Source: Acidovorax sp. (lineage in GTDB: Bacteria; Pseudomonadota; Gammaproteobacteria; Burkholderiales; Burkholderiaceae_C). From it: a stretch of 64,000 nucleotides of DNA. Positions 48,660 through 57,503 of this stretch are shown in pieces (the stretch's first letter is position 1; each line of letters begins with the position of its first letter). The notes under the pieces are model-generated. The model had not been told where the DNA came from and made no database searches. It saw nothing but the letters and a program-made list of their open reading frames with translations. Where the stretch lies: assembly GCA_031277855.1 (NCBI GenBank), contig JAITLO010000018.1:124001-188000 (forward strand), in the 5' to 3' direction. The translations under genes and the position numbers were made by a program.

Positions 48660-50531
48660 ATGCAACAAAAGAACCGCGCAGGGGATGCGCTCGCCCAGAC
48701 CAAAGACACCGCACCAGCGCCCGACTTTGGCGCCCTGGTGCTTGCCCTGGCACATGAAGATGCAGCCCAGCACCAGGCTGCAGCGCTGACCACTGACTCC
48801 CAGCCGCGCACGGTGGCACGGCACCTGTATTGGCAGGGCTGGCGGGTCAAGCTGATTGCCGAAAAGCTGGGCCTGCCGCCGTCCACGCTTTACGGCTGGC
48901 GCGATGCTGAGAAGTGGGACGAAGCGGCCCCGCTGGAGCGCGTGAATGGGGCGCTAGAGCTGCGCATGGTGCAGCTCATCATGAAGGACGAGAAAACCGG
49001 CGGAGACTTCAAAGAAATAGATTTGCTGGGCCGGCAACTGGAGCGCACCGCACGCATTGAGCGCTACCAAGATACCGGCAAGGAGGGCGATCTAAACCTC
49101 GCCATTGCCCGCCGCAACGCCGCCCCGAAGCGCAAGCCCAAGCGCAACGAGTTCACGCAAGAGCAGATTGACCAGCTGGTGGAGCTGTTCCATGCCGGGA
49201 ACTTTGTCTACCAAAACCGCTGGTTTGAGGCGCAGAAGGAGCGCACGCGCATTCTGCTCAAGTCACGCCAGATTGGTGCCACCTACTACTTTGCGCGGGA
49301 GGCGCTGATACGCGCCGTCCTCGAGGGGCGCAATCAGATTTTTCTTTCTGCCTCCAAGGCCCAGGCCCACCAGTTCAAAAACTACATGATCGCCTTTGCG
49401 CGGGAAGTTGGGGTGGACTTGAGCGGTGACCCGATGGTGTTGTGGAACAACGCTGAGCTGCACTTTTTGGGCACCAATGCCAAGACGGCCCAGGGCCGCA
49501 GCGGCGATTTCTACTTTGACGAGTTCTTTTGGACGGGCAACTTCAAGGAGTTGAACAAGGTGGCCAGTGCCATGGCCACGCACAAGCACTGGCGCAAGAC
49601 CTACTTTTCCACCCCCTCGGCCAAGAGCCATGAGGGCTACCCGTTCTGGACCGGCGAGGATCGCAACCGGGGGCGCGATAAAAGCAAACACACCCATATT
49701 GATCTGAGCCACAAAGCGCTGGCTGCAGGCATGCGTTGCATTGATGGGCGCTTTCGCCACATCGTGACCATTGAGGATGCACTCGCCCAGGGCTGTAACC
49801 TTTTCGACCTGGCCGAGCTGCAGGACGAGTACCCAGACGATGAATTTGCCAACCTGTTTGGGTGCGAGTTTATTGACGACAGCAATTCGATGTTCACCCT
49901 GCAGATGATGCAGAAATGCATGGTGGATAGCTGGGAGGTGTGGGCCGACGACTTCAAGCCCCTGGCCCAGCGCCCGTTTGCATTTCAGCCGGTGTGGGTG
50001 GGCTATGACCCCGCGTACACGGGCGACCGGGCGGCCCTGGTGGTGATTGCGCCACCCAAGGTGTCGGGGGGCAAGTTCCGCCTGCTGCACCGCCAGCAGT
50101 TCCAGGGCGCGGATTTTGAGGCTCAGGCCGAGTACATCCGCAGCATCACGCAGAAATACACGGTGACGTTCATTGGGATCGACACCACCGGCATGGGTGA
50201 AGGGGTCTACCAGAACGTCACCAAGTTCTACCCCCAGGCCAAGGCTTACCGCTATGACCTGGCGCTTAAGTCCCGCCTGGTGCTCAAGGCCAAGCAGGTC
50301 ATCACCAAGGGCCGGCTGGAGATGGACGCGGACTGCACCGATGTGGCAGCCGCCTTTATGGCCATCAAAAAGGTGCTCACCCCCAGCCAGCGGCATGTGA
50401 CCTACCACTCCGGCCGGTCTGACGACATTGGCCACGCAGACCTTGCGTGGGCCGTGATGCATTGCTTGGACAACGAAACACTGGCCGGGGATGTCCTCGG
50501 TGGCAATTCTTCCGTGGAGATTTACGAATGA
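48660..50531 (+). CDS. P: Terminase large subunit P
   Basis: A 623-residue packaging ATPase/nuclease. An HTH precedes the motor (YWQGWRVKLIAEKLGLPPST, then LYGWRDAEKWDE). The ATPase part has ILLKSRQIGATYYFAREAL (Walker A-like) and GDFYFDEFFWTGNFKEL (Walker B). The nuclease part has WVGYDPAYTGDRAALVVIAP and the final SDDIGHADLAWAVMH. The start ATG 48660 is chosen over GTG 48621. The stop overlaps the Q ATG (ATGA). Confidence 0.95.
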   Translation: MQQKNRAGDALAQTKDTAPAPDFGALVLALAHEDAAQHQAAALTTDSQPRTVARHLYWQGWRVKLIAEKLGLPPSTLYGWRDAEKWDEAAPLERVNGALELRMVQLIMKDEKTGGDFKEIDLLGRQLERTARIERYQDTGKEGDLNLAIARRNAAPKRKPKRNEFTQEQIDQLVELFHAGNFVYQNRWFEAQKERTRILLKSRQIGATYYFAREALIRAVLEGRNQIFLSASKAQAHQFKNYMIAFAREVGVDLSGDPMVLWNNAELHFLGTNAKTAQGRSGDFYFDEFFWTGNFKELNKVASAMATHKHWRKTYFSTPSAKSHEGYPFWTGEDRNRGRDKSKHTHIDLSHKALAAGMRCIDGRFRHIVTIEDALAQGCNLFDLAELQDEYPDDEFANLFGCEFIDDSNSMFTLQMMQKCMVDSWEVWADDFKPLAQRPFAFQPVWVGYDPAYTGDRAALVVIAPPKVSGGKFRLLHRQQFQGADFEAQAEYIRSITQKYTVTFIGIDTTGMGEGVYQNVTKFYPQAKAYRYDLALKSRLVLKAKQVITKGRLEMDADCTDVAAAFMAIKKVLTPSQRHVTYHSGRSDDIGHADLAWAVMHCLDNETLAGDVLGGNSSVEIYE

Positions 50532-51553
50532 CGACAGCGACCGAGCCCACCAACATCGAGCAGGCCGCAGCTGCAGGGCAAACAGAGGTTTTTAGCTTTG
50601 GCTAGCCCGAGCCCATCAGCCGGCTGCGCCTGCTGGACTATGTGGAAGCCATGTTCAATGGCCGTTGGTATGAGCCACCATTCCCCTTGGAAGGCCTGGC
50701 CGGAGCCTTTCGCGCTTCGCCGCACCATGGGTCTGCGATCTACCTCAAGCGCAACCTGTTGGCCGCCAGCTTTATCCCGCATCCACTGCTGTCACGCGAG
50801 ACGTTCAAGGCCTGGGCCTTGGACTTTCTGGTGTTCGGCAATGGCTACCTTGAAGCCCGCAAGGCTATTACCCGCCGCACCCTTCGCTTTGATCACGCGC
50901 TCAGCAAGTACACGCGCCGAGGCAAGGACAACCGCTATTTCTACGTGCCCAACTGGAGCGAGCAGCACGAATTCGCGGCGGGGTCTGTGTTCCACCTGCG
51001 TGAGCCCGATATCAACCAGGAGCTGTACGGCCTGCCCGAGTACCTCAGCGCTTTGCAATCGGCCTTGCTCAACGAGTCGGCAACGATGTTCCGCCGTCGC
51101 TATTACGAAAACGGCAGCCATGCGGGATTCATCATGTACCTATCCGAAAATACGGTGACTACGACCGATGTGGACAAGCTGCGCGAACAACTGCGCCGCA
51201 GCAAGGGACCGGGCAACTTCCGCAACCTGTTTGTGCATGCGCCTGGCGGAAAGTCGGATGGCCTCAAGTTGATTCCTGTCAGCGAGGTGGCGGCCAAGGA
51301 TGATTTCAGCGCTATCAAAAACGCCAGCAAAGAGGATGTATTGGCGGCCCACCGCGTGCCGCCCGGCCTGCTGGGCATCATCCCTAACAACACAGGCGGC
51401 TTTGGCAATGCCAATCAGGCACTTGACGTGTTCATGCAAAACGAGATAGAGCCGCTGCAGACGCTGTTCCAGACCTTCAACGACTGGGTGGGAGATGAGC
51501 TGGTGAGCTTCAAACCCTACGAACCTAAAACCAAGAGCAAATCCAAGAGCTGA
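50528..51553 (+). pseudogene. Q: Portal protein Q interrupted by an amber codon
   Basis: Translated from ATG 50528, which overlaps the P stop, the frame reads MTTATEPTNI to EVFSFG and then meets TAG at 50603-50605 (codon 26). It continues in the same frame with PEPISRLRLLDYVEAMFNG and a full portal protein to 51553 (342 codons in all). The family usually has an acidic residue at this place (SFG-D/E-PEP), and GAG to TAG is one change. Downstream restarts are GTG 50642 and ATG 50651, giving proteins lacking about 38-41 residues. The rest (FGNGYLEARKAITRRTLRFD, PPGLLGIIPNNTGGFGNANQ) is intact. Confidence 0.85.
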
Positions 51554-51577
51554 CCAGCGATTGAACACAACCCACCA

Positions 51578-51599
51578 GGGCGCATAGGCGCCCTTTTTT
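51578..51599 (+). terminator. Terminator after Q
   Basis: GGGCGC-ATAG-GCGCCC followed by six T, 25 bases after the Q stop. A clear Rho-independent terminator for the rightward P-Q operon. Confidence 0.9.
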
Positions 51600-51852
51600 G
51601 CGCCCGTCGCCTGCTGGCCCTGCCCGTCGCACGCTCGCGCCTCACAGCGCCGGTGCCGGCCTTTGGCGGCACTTTTTGCCCTCTCCGGCCGCCTCGTCCA
51701 GACCCCCGAGCCTCGACCCTGCGGCGCGCCACATCGCCCCCGCCGCGCCTCCCCGCTTCGTAGGGCGCAAATTACGAGAAGGTCGGCCAGGTAGAAACGG
51801 CGTCAGTCTTAGCGCTGCATGGCATTTCAGACAGCATTCTTATTACGGGAAA
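51600..51852. other. Non-coding, C-rich region, putative cos
   Basis: 253 bases without a gene, just past Q, where P2 has its cos site. The stretch 51741-51770 (CGCCGCGCCTCCCCGCTTCG) is strongly C-rich on this strand and loosely recalls the G-rich P2 cos overhang on the other. TTACG words recur at 51772, 51843 and 51852 with AAATTACGA twice, possible terminase-binding repeats. The cut site cannot be fixed. Confidence 0.45.
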
Positions 51853-52065
51853 TTACGAAGATTTGGCAATTGCGGCTAGGTCGGCAACTGCGCCGGCCGC
51901 CACGTCCAGCTTTCGGGCTACTGGCCACAACAGGGCATGGATTGATGCTGCACTGACTTGCGCATGCTGAGCGGCCGCGAGCAGGTCGCACAGCGCCCCC
52001 ACGGATGTGCAAGCATCGTCAATTTCGTTCTGTAGTTGCTCATTTGATGAGTTCTTGGATGGCAT
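51853..52065 (-). CDS. 70-residue SOS-controlled phage protein
   Basis: A small, mostly helical protein: MPSKNSSNEQLQNEIDDACT, then VGALCDLLAAAQHAQVSAAS and ALLWPVARKLDVAAGAVADL. GAGGG lies 6 bases before the ATG. A LexA box with one mismatch to the E. coli consensus lies 15 bases before the start, so the gene should be silent until DNA damage. Position beside cos and SOS control recall Tum of phage 186, an antirepressor that induces the prophage, but there is no sequence evidence of homology. The repressor here has no self-cleavage domain, so some SOS-made inducer is expected. Confidence 0.65.
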   Translation of the reverse strand: MPSKNSSNEQLQNEIDDACTSVGALCDLLAAAQHAQVSAASIHALLWPVARKLDVAAGAVADLAAIAKSS

Positions 52066-52079
52066 GCATGCCCTCTTAA

Positions 52080-52099
52080 TACTGTGTATATATACAGTA
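52080..52099 (-). promoter_or_regulatory. LexA (SOS) box
   Basis: TACTGTGTATATATACAGTA differs from the E. coli consensus by one base and keeps both CTGT/ACAG arms with the 8-base spacer. It lies just upstream of the 70-aa leftward gene and overlaps its likely -10 region. Betaproteobacterial LexA uses the same CTGT-N8-ACAG site. Confidence 0.88.
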
Positions 52100-52328
52100 T
52101 AGTTTTGTAACTACAAGTGGGCAAACGATTTTTGCTGTGTGACAGCACCTGTGTCCGCATCATCGACTTAATGGACAGATAGCTCTGGCTTAGCGGTCGG
52201 GATGGTGTGCACAGAGTCTTGACGGTTACTGCGCGAATATTCAGGTCTGACGCGGTCTATGTCGCGGTGGGTAGAACAAGGGCAGATGCTTCGTACTTGC
52301 TGCACTTGGGTGAGTTCGAGCTCCTGAG
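52100..52328. other. Non-coding gap right of the LexA box
   Basis: 229 bases with no supported gene or RNA. It separates the SOS gene from the acyltransferase terminator and may hold a rightward promoter; none was recognised. Confidence 0.3.
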
Positions 52329-52370
52329 AAAAGGCCTCTTGGCGGACGTCATCCGCAAAGAGGCCTTTTT
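52329..52370. terminator. Strong hairpin terminator after the acyltransferase gene
   Basis: AAGGCCTCTT (52331-52340) pairs with AAGAGGCCTT (52358-52367), and inner GGCGGA/ATCCGC arms extend the stem. T-runs and A-runs flank it, so it can act in both directions. It ends the leftward acyltransferase gene. Confidence 0.85.
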
Positions 52371-52393
52371 GATTTTTGCTCGAATTCGGGGCT

Positions 52394-53458
52394 CTATGAC
52401 GAGGTCATAAGGTCTCGCTTTGGGCGAGTAGCAGGTGGTGTACCTACAGGTGCGCGTGAAGGCTTGAGGCGTAGGGCAGGGCTCTCGATGAGGTGCCAGG
52501 ATGCATAAGCCATGGCAACGACGATGACGATGCTCACTGACAGTAATACTGCGAACGGCTGAGGCCCGAGCCACCAAATGATGGTTTGTTGTACCGGGAA
52601 CGCGTAAATGTAGATTCCATAAGAGAGGTCGCCAAAGCGGCCGAATCGCCGTAAGACTGGGGTCGAGGCAGTTCCGAATGCTATGACCATATATGGCAGA
52701 GCTAGCCACAGGCCAACAAATGGATGTCCCAGCGCCACAGCAGTCAAAGCCGCACATGCGATAACCAGCAAGAACACAAGGGGCCGTCGTGCCCACTTCT
52801 CGCGGTACAAGTGCAGGCAAGCGCCGTACAGCATGAACAAGCCCAACTCCTGAAAGTACTTTGGATTGGGGTTTGTTTCGGCTCCGTAGATGCCCAGGTA
52901 GTAAACGGCAAGGGTCATCAAGGCGATCAGGGCGAGTACACGTATTTTGAGGGCGCCGATTACACCAGCGATGAGGATCACTATGTACCAGCGCACTTCC
53001 AATGGGATCGTCCACAGCGAGCCGTTGACGGCATTAGGGTATGGGTTCTCTGTGAACACGCCCGGTAACTTGTACTTGATGTTCAGCAGCAGAGTCTTGA
53101 AATAAGCCAGCGTACCGTCCGCTCGGAAGTAGTCATATGCAGGGAGGCTTGTGACCAGTGGCCCGAGCACGAGGGCGGAGAGAACAGTCACTGCAATTAG
53201 CCCCGGCCAAACCCGAAGTATTCGGCGCTTAGCAAAACGCAGTGCATTGGGATCCCGCTCCCAGCTCTGCGTAACAAGGAAGCCGCTGATTACGAAAAAG
53301 ATGCACACAGCAAGGTGGCCAAGGCTGATGCGGGGAAGAATCCTCGGGTCAGGCAATCCGAGTAGCGAGAATTGATGACTGAAGAGCACAAGAGTCGCAG
53401 CTACGGTCCGCAGGAAATCGAAGTTATTGTTATGTTGGAGAGAAGGCGGGGCATTCAT
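52394..53458 (-). CDS. Acyltransferase 3 family membrane protein (surface O-acylation)
   Basis: A 354-residue integral membrane acyltransferase with about ten helices. N-terminal NNNFDFLRTVAATLVLFSHQ has the conserved R and H of the family (FDFLRT, SHQ). IFFVISGFLVTQSWERD and ILRVWPGLIAVTVLS follow, and NGSLWTIPLEVRWYIVILI is the typical central motif. Such enzymes acetylate O-antigen or other sugars. In prophages this changes the surface and shuts out related phages (lysogenic conversion); that role is inferred from the place between cos and attR. The start is ATG 53458. Confidence 0.9.
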   Translation of the reverse strand: MNAPPSLQHNNNFDFLRTVAATLVLFSHQFSLLGLPDPRILPRISLGHLAVCIFFVISGFLVTQSWERDPNALRFAKRRILRVWPGLIAVTVLSALVLGPLVTSLPAYDYFRADGTLAYFKTLLLNIKYKLPGVFTENPYPNAVNGSLWTIPLEVRWYIVILIAGVIGALKIRVLALIALMTLAVYYLGIYGAETNPNPKYFQELGLFMLYGACLHLYREKWARRPLVFLLVIACAALTAVALGHPFVGLWLALPYMVIAFGTASTPVLRRFGRFGDLSYGIYIYAFPVQQTIIWWLGPQPFAVLLSVSIVIVVAMAYASWHLIESPALRLKPSRAPVGTPPATRPKRDLMTSS

Positions 53459-53829
53459 GAACTGGCTGCGGAGCGGCAAATTGCAGATTGCGTGTCAATC
53501 ACAATCTTTTTAACTTCACTATTGTGACTGACTGTAGCCAATGATGGGGTGCCGGGCCTTCTGTGGATCGCCTGTGTAGGGGACCCAAGGGCTGCTGGTG
53601 GTCGCACGCTCGGGGAGGCAACCACCAGGCAACCTCATGGATGTGCCGCATGCTGGCCATGGGGATGTATCTCCGGGTTTGTGTTCAAAACCAGGGAATC
53701 CAAAGTTGAAGAAGGATTCAGCTGTTGTCCGCTGGATATAATGCTGGATTGAGTGCGCAAGCGGCAGCGTCGGTTCATCCCGCGCAAATCCCGCAAACAC
53801 CAGCTAAGTATTTGAATTTTCTGGTGTGC
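53459..53829. promoter_or_regulatory. Non-coding phage end next to attR, with a TATAAT box
   Basis: About 370 bases without a convincing gene. A perfect -10 box TATAAT lies at 53737-53742, reading toward attR and tig; no good -35 is seen (GATTCA at 16 bases, weak). It may fire across attR into tig. The left part should hold the acyltransferase promoter. Confidence 0.4.
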
Positions 53830-53850
53830 CGAGTCCGGCTCCGCGCACCA
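53830..53850 (+). other. attR: attR core
   Basis: An exact copy of the 21-base tRNA-Leu 3' end (17502-17522). The bases to its left (GGTGTGC) do not continue the tRNA, so the tRNA is not rebuilt here. The tig gene starts 83 bases to the right. Confidence 0.93.
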
Positions 53851-53933
53851 TCCATGTGAGACTTTGCGCAAGACGGTGCAGGCTGTACTGCAGCCGGCAC
53901 GGTCCACGCTTTCCCCGAGATTTAGGAACCATC

Positions 53934-55247
53934 ATGGCCGTTACTGTTGAAACCCTTGAGAAGCTCGAGCGCAAGATCACGCTGAGCCTGCCCCTCGCCG
54001 CAATCCAGACCGAAGTCGATTCGCGTCTGAAGAAGGTGGCACGCACGGTGAAGATGGATGGTTTCCGTCCTGGCAAGGTGCCCATGAATGTGGTCGCCCA
54101 GCGCTATGGCTACTCCGTGCAGTACGAAGTGCTGAACGACAAGGTGGGCGAGGCCTTTGCCAAGGCCGTGAACGAAGCTGGCCTGCGTGTGGCCGGCCAG
54201 CCCCGCATTTCCGAGAAGGAAGGCGCTGCCGCTGAAGGCGAAGCCCAGTTCGACGCCATCTTCGAAGTCTTCCCCGAAGTGAAGATCGGTGATCTGGCTG
54301 CTGCCGCTGTCGAAAAGCTGACTGCGGAAGTGAACGACGAAGCCATCGACAAGACCGTGGACATTCTGCGCAAGCAGCGTCGCACCTTTGCCCAGCGTCC
54401 CGCTGCCGAAGCTGCTGTGGACGGTGACCGCGTGACCGTGGACTTCGAGGGCAAGATCGACGGAGAAACCTTTGCCGGCGGCAAGGCTGAAGACTTCCAG
54501 TTCCTGGTTGGCGAAGGCCAGATGCTCAAGGAATTCGAAGACGCCGTGCGTGGCATGAAGGCTGGCGAGTCCAAGACCTTCCCCCTGGCTTTCCCTGAGG
54601 ACTACCACGGCAAGGATGTGGCCGGCAAGACCGCCGACTTCCTGGTGACCGTGAAGAAGATCGAAGCGGCCAATCTGCCTGCCGTGGACGAGGCTTTCGT
54701 CAAGTCGCTGGGCATTGCCGACGGTACGGTGGAAGGCCTGCGCGCCGACATCAAGAAGAACCTGGAGCGCGAAGTGAAGTTCCGCGTGCAGGCTCGCAAC
54801 AAGCAAGCTGCCATGGACGCCCTGGTGTCCGTGGCCGAGCTGGAACTGCCCAAGGCTTCGGTGCAAGCCGAAGTGGGCCGTCTGCTGGAAGGCGCGCGCG
54901 CCGACCTGCAGCAGCGCGGCATCAAGGATGCGGCCAAGGCCGAAATCCCTGAAGACATCTTCCTGCCCCAAGCCGAGCGCCGCGTGCGTCTGGGCCTGGT
55001 GGTGGCCGAGCTGGTCAAGGCCAACAAGCTGGAAGCCACGCCCGAGCAGCTCAAGGCCCATGTGGACGAGCTGGCTGCTTCCTACGAGAAGCCCGAAGAC
55101 GTGGTGCGCTGGTACTTCGGCGACCGCCAACGTCTGGCTGAAGTCGAAGCCGTGGTGATCGAAAACAACGTGACCGAGTTCGTGCTGGGCAAGGCCAAGG
55201 TGAGCGACAAGGCTGTGTCGTTTGATGAGCTGATGGGTCAGGCCTGA
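53934..55247 (+). CDS. tig: Trigger factor
   Basis: A 437-residue ribosome-bound chaperone and prolyl isomerase. The ribosome-docking signature GFRPGKVP is at residues 43-50. The FKBP-like domain (about 150-245) has [20 protein letters not shown] and [20 protein letters not shown]. The helical C-terminal cradle follows. AGGA lies 8 bases before the ATG. It heads the tig-clpP-clpX-lon block. The prophage now separates it from tRNA-Leu, so its original upstream DNA has changed. Confidence 0.97.
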   Translation: MAVTVETLEKLERKITLSLPLAAIQTEVDSRLKKVARTVKMDGFRPGKVPMNVVAQRYGYSVQYEVLNDKVGEAFAKAVNEAGLRVAGQPRISEKEGAAAEGEAQFDAIFEVFPEVKIGDLAAAAVEKLTAEVNDEAIDKTVDILRKQRRTFAQRPAAEAAVDGDRVTVDFEGKIDGETFAGGKAEDFQFLVGEGQMLKEFEDAVRGMKAGESKTFPLAFPEDYHGKDVAGKTADFLVTVKKIEAANLPAVDEAFVKSLGIADGTVEGLRADIKKNLEREVKFRVQARNKQAAMDALVSVAELELPKASVQAEVGRLLEGARADLQQRGIKDAAKAEIPEDIFLPQAERRVRLGLVVAELVKANKLEATPEQLKAHVDELAASYEKPEDVVRWYFGDRQRLAEVEAVVIENNVTEFVLGKAKVSDKAVSFDELMGQA

Positions 55248-55275
55248 GTGGCTTTGACCTGACGGAGTGGATGTT

Positions 55276-55350
55276 TGCTGCAAAACTGCAGCAGCTCCTC
55301 TGTTAGGCTTTTCATCACCGGGGCTTGTGCTTTGCGGCACAAGCCCCATT
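55276..55350 (+). terminator. Two hairpins between tig and clpP
   Basis: GCTGCA-AAAC-TGCAGC at 55277-55292 and a perfect 11-bp stem GGGGCTTGTGC/GCACAAGCCCC at 55320-55347, followed by a T-rich stretch. The second is probably a terminator or attenuator after tig. Confidence 0.7.
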
Positions 55351-55397
55351 TCATTTCTTGGCTAGGCTAAAGTGCTGAAATTGACAGGAGAGAATCT

Positions 55398-56006
55398 ATG
55401 AGCGCATTGGATACACAAGGTTTGGGCATGGTCCCCATGGTGATCGAGCAGTCCGGCCGCGGTGAGCGGTCGTACGACATCTATTCGCGCCTGCTGAAGG
55501 AGCGCGTGATCTTCCTGGTGGGCCCGGTGAATGACCAAACGGCCAACCTGGTAGTGGCGCAGCTGCTGTTCCTGGAAAGCGAAAACCCGGACAAGGACAT
55601 TTCGTTCTACATCAACTCGCCCGGTGGTTCGGTGAGCGCCGGCATGGCGATCTTCGATACCATGAACTTCATCAAGCCGGATGTGTCCACGCTGTGTACC
55701 GGCATGGCCGCCAGCATGGGTGCTTTCCTGCTGGCAGCGGGTGCCAAGGGCAAGCGCTTTGCGCTGCCCAACTCCAAGGTCATGATCCACCAGCCGCTGG
55801 GCGGCATGCAGGGTCAGGCCACGGAGATCGAGATCCATGCCCGCGAGATCCTCAAGACCCGCGAGCAGCTGAACAACATCCTGGCAGAACGCACCGGCCA
55901 GTCGCTGGAGAAAATCCAGCGCGACACCGAGCGTGACTATTTCCTGAGCGCTGATGAAGCCAAGGACTATGGTCTGGTGGACCAGGTGATTGCACGGCGC
56001 TCCTAA
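55398..56006 (+). CDS. clpP: ATP-dependent Clp protease proteolytic subunit
   Basis: A 202-residue serine protease that forms two stacked heptamer rings and works with ClpX or ClpA. The catalytic triad is Ser106 ([10 protein letters not shown]), His131 (MIHQPLGG) and Asp180. The N-terminus [20 protein letters not shown] is typical of proteobacterial ClpP. It is followed by clpX after 104 bases, the usual pairing. Confidence 0.98.
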   Translation: MSALDTQGLGMVPMVIEQSGRGERSYDIYSRLLKERVIFLVGPVNDQTANLVVAQLLFLESENPDKDISFYINSPGGSVSAGMAIFDTMNFIKPDVSTLCTGMAASMGAFLLAAGAKGKRFALPNSKVMIHQPLGGMQGQATEIEIHAREILKTREQLNNILAERTGQSLEKIQRDTERDYFLSADEAKDYGLVDQVIARRS

Positions 56007-56110
56007 GCACTGCGAAGCCGAGGGAGTGCGGCGCTATCCCACACGGGGTGCGCCGTTTTTCCTGTTGGTATCATTGTTTTTCCTCTTCTTTGTAACAAGG
56101 CACTGCCCCC

Positions 56111-57373
56111 ATGGCCGAGAAAAAAGGCACTTCCAGCGAGAAAAACCTCTACTGCACCTTCTGCGGCAAAAGCCAGCATGAGGTGAAGAAGCTGATTGCT
56201 GGGCCGTCCGTCTTTATCTGCGACGAGTGCATCGATCTGTGCAACGAGATCATTCGTGACGAGTTGCCCGGTAATGCCGCCCGTGAAGCCCGAGGCGATC
56301 TGCCCACGCCGGCAGAAATCAAGGCCAATCTGGACAATTACGTGATTGGCCAGGACCAGGCCAAGCGCACCCTGGCGGTGGCCGTCTACAACCACTACAA
56401 GCGCCTGCGCCACAAGGACAAGGCTGGCAAGGATGAGGTCGAGCTGTCCAAGAGCAACATCTTGCTGGTGGGCCCCACGGGCTCGGGCAAGACGCTGCTG
56501 GCACAGACTCTGGCACGCCAGCTAGACGTGCCCTTTGTGATGGCCGATGCCACCACGCTGACCGAAGCCGGCTACGTAGGTGAGGACGTGGAGAACATCG
56601 TCCAGAAGCTGCTGCAAAGCTGCAACTACGAGATCGAGCGTGCGCAGCGCGGCATTGTCTACATCGATGAAATCGACAAGATTTCGCGCAAGTCGGACAA
56701 CCCCAGCATCACCCGTGACGTGTCAGGCGAAGGCGTGCAGCAGGCCCTGCTCAAGCTGATCGAAGGCACCATGGCCAGCGTGCCGCCGCAAGGCGGGCGC
56801 AAGCACCCCAACCAAGACTTTTTGCAGATCGACACGACCAACATCCTGTTCATCTGCGGCGGCGCATTTGCCGGCCTGGAAAAAGTCATCGAGAACCGCA
56901 CCGAAGCCTCTGGCATCGGCTTTGGCGCCACGGTCAAGAGCAAGAAGCAACGCTCGCTGTCCGAGGTGTTCCAGGAAATCGAGCCCGAGGACTTGATCAA
57001 GTTCGGCCTGATCCCCGAGCTGGTGGGTCGTATGCCGGTGATGACGGCGCTGGCCGAGCTGAACGAAGACGCGCTGGTGCAAATCCTGACCGAGCCCAAG
57101 AACGCCCTGGTCAAGCAGTACAGCAAGCTGCTGGGCATGGAAGGCGTGGAGCTGGAAATTCGTCCCGGTGCGCTCAAGGCCATTGCACGCAAGGCCCTGG
57201 CACGCAAGACCGGCGCCCGTGGTTTGCGCTCCATCCTTGAACAAGCGCTGATTGGCACCATGTTCGATCTACCCAACCTGGACAACGTGGCCAAGGTGGT
57301 GATGGAGGAAGCCACCATCGAAGACGGCAAGGCGCCGCTGCTGGTCTATCGCGAAGCGGCCAAAACGGCCTGA
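56111..57373 (+). CDS. clpX: Clp protease ATP-binding subunit ClpX
   Basis: A 420-residue AAA+ unfoldase. The N-terminal zinc-binding domain has two CX2C pairs (YCTFCGKSQ and ICDECIDLC). Walker A is [10 protein letters not shown] near residue 121, Walker B is [10 protein letters not shown], and the pore and sensor regions follow ([19 protein letters not shown]). It delivers unfolded substrates to ClpP. Confidence 0.98.
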   Translation: MAEKKGTSSEKNLYCTFCGKSQHEVKKLIAGPSVFICDECIDLCNEIIRDELPGNAAREARGDLPTPAEIKANLDNYVIGQDQAKRTLAVAVYNHYKRLRHKDKAGKDEVELSKSNILLVGPTGSGKTLLAQTLARQLDVPFVMADATTLTEAGYVGEDVENIVQKLLQSCNYEIERAQRGIVYIDEIDKISRKSDNPSITRDVSGEGVQQALLKLIEGTMASVPPQGGRKHPNQDFLQIDTTNILFICGGAFAGLEKVIENRTEASGIGFGATVKSKKQRSLSEVFQEIEPEDLIKFGLIPELVGRMPVMTALAELNEDALVQILTEPKNALVKQYSKLLGMEGVELEIRPGALKAIARKALARKTGARGLRSILEQALIGTMFDLPNLDNVAKVVMEEATIEDGKAPLLVYREAAKTA

Positions 57374-57424
57374 TGGGCAGCTGAACTGTGGTGTACTGCT
57401 TGTGCGCCACAGGCTTGTTTGAAA

Positions 57425-57487
57425 GGGCTGCAGACGAACGCCTGCAGCCCGACTCTCCGATATCCGCTGCAGACAAGCGTCTGCAGC
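57425..57487 (+). promoter_or_regulatory. Tandem related hairpins between clpX and lon
   Basis: GGGCTGCAG-ACGAACGC-CTGCAGCCC (57425-57450) and GCTGCAGA-CAAGCG-TCTGCAGC (57466-57487). The two share CTGCAGAC-A-CG-CTGCAG and look like diverged copies of one unit. They may attenuate or stabilise the clpX-lon transcript. The lon start lies 16 bases past the second. Confidence 0.7.
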
Positions 57488-57503
57488 ATTACTGAGGAAT
57501 ACC

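Larger units (their letters stand above)
17502..53850. mobile_element. P2-like (Peduovirus-type) prophage
   Basis: About 36.3 kb between a 21-bp direct duplication of the tRNA-Leu 3' end (17502-17522 and 53830-53850). The content covers integrase, repressor, rolling-circle initiator gpA, Ogr activator, and the full late set of P2 in P2 order: portal to head completion, lysis, tail completion, baseplate, fibre, sheath, tube, tape measure and tail protein D. Cargo is hipBA, a ParB-N/nuclease/methyltransferase cassette and an acyltransferase. The portal gene has an in-frame stop, so virion production may be impaired. Confidence 0.96.
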
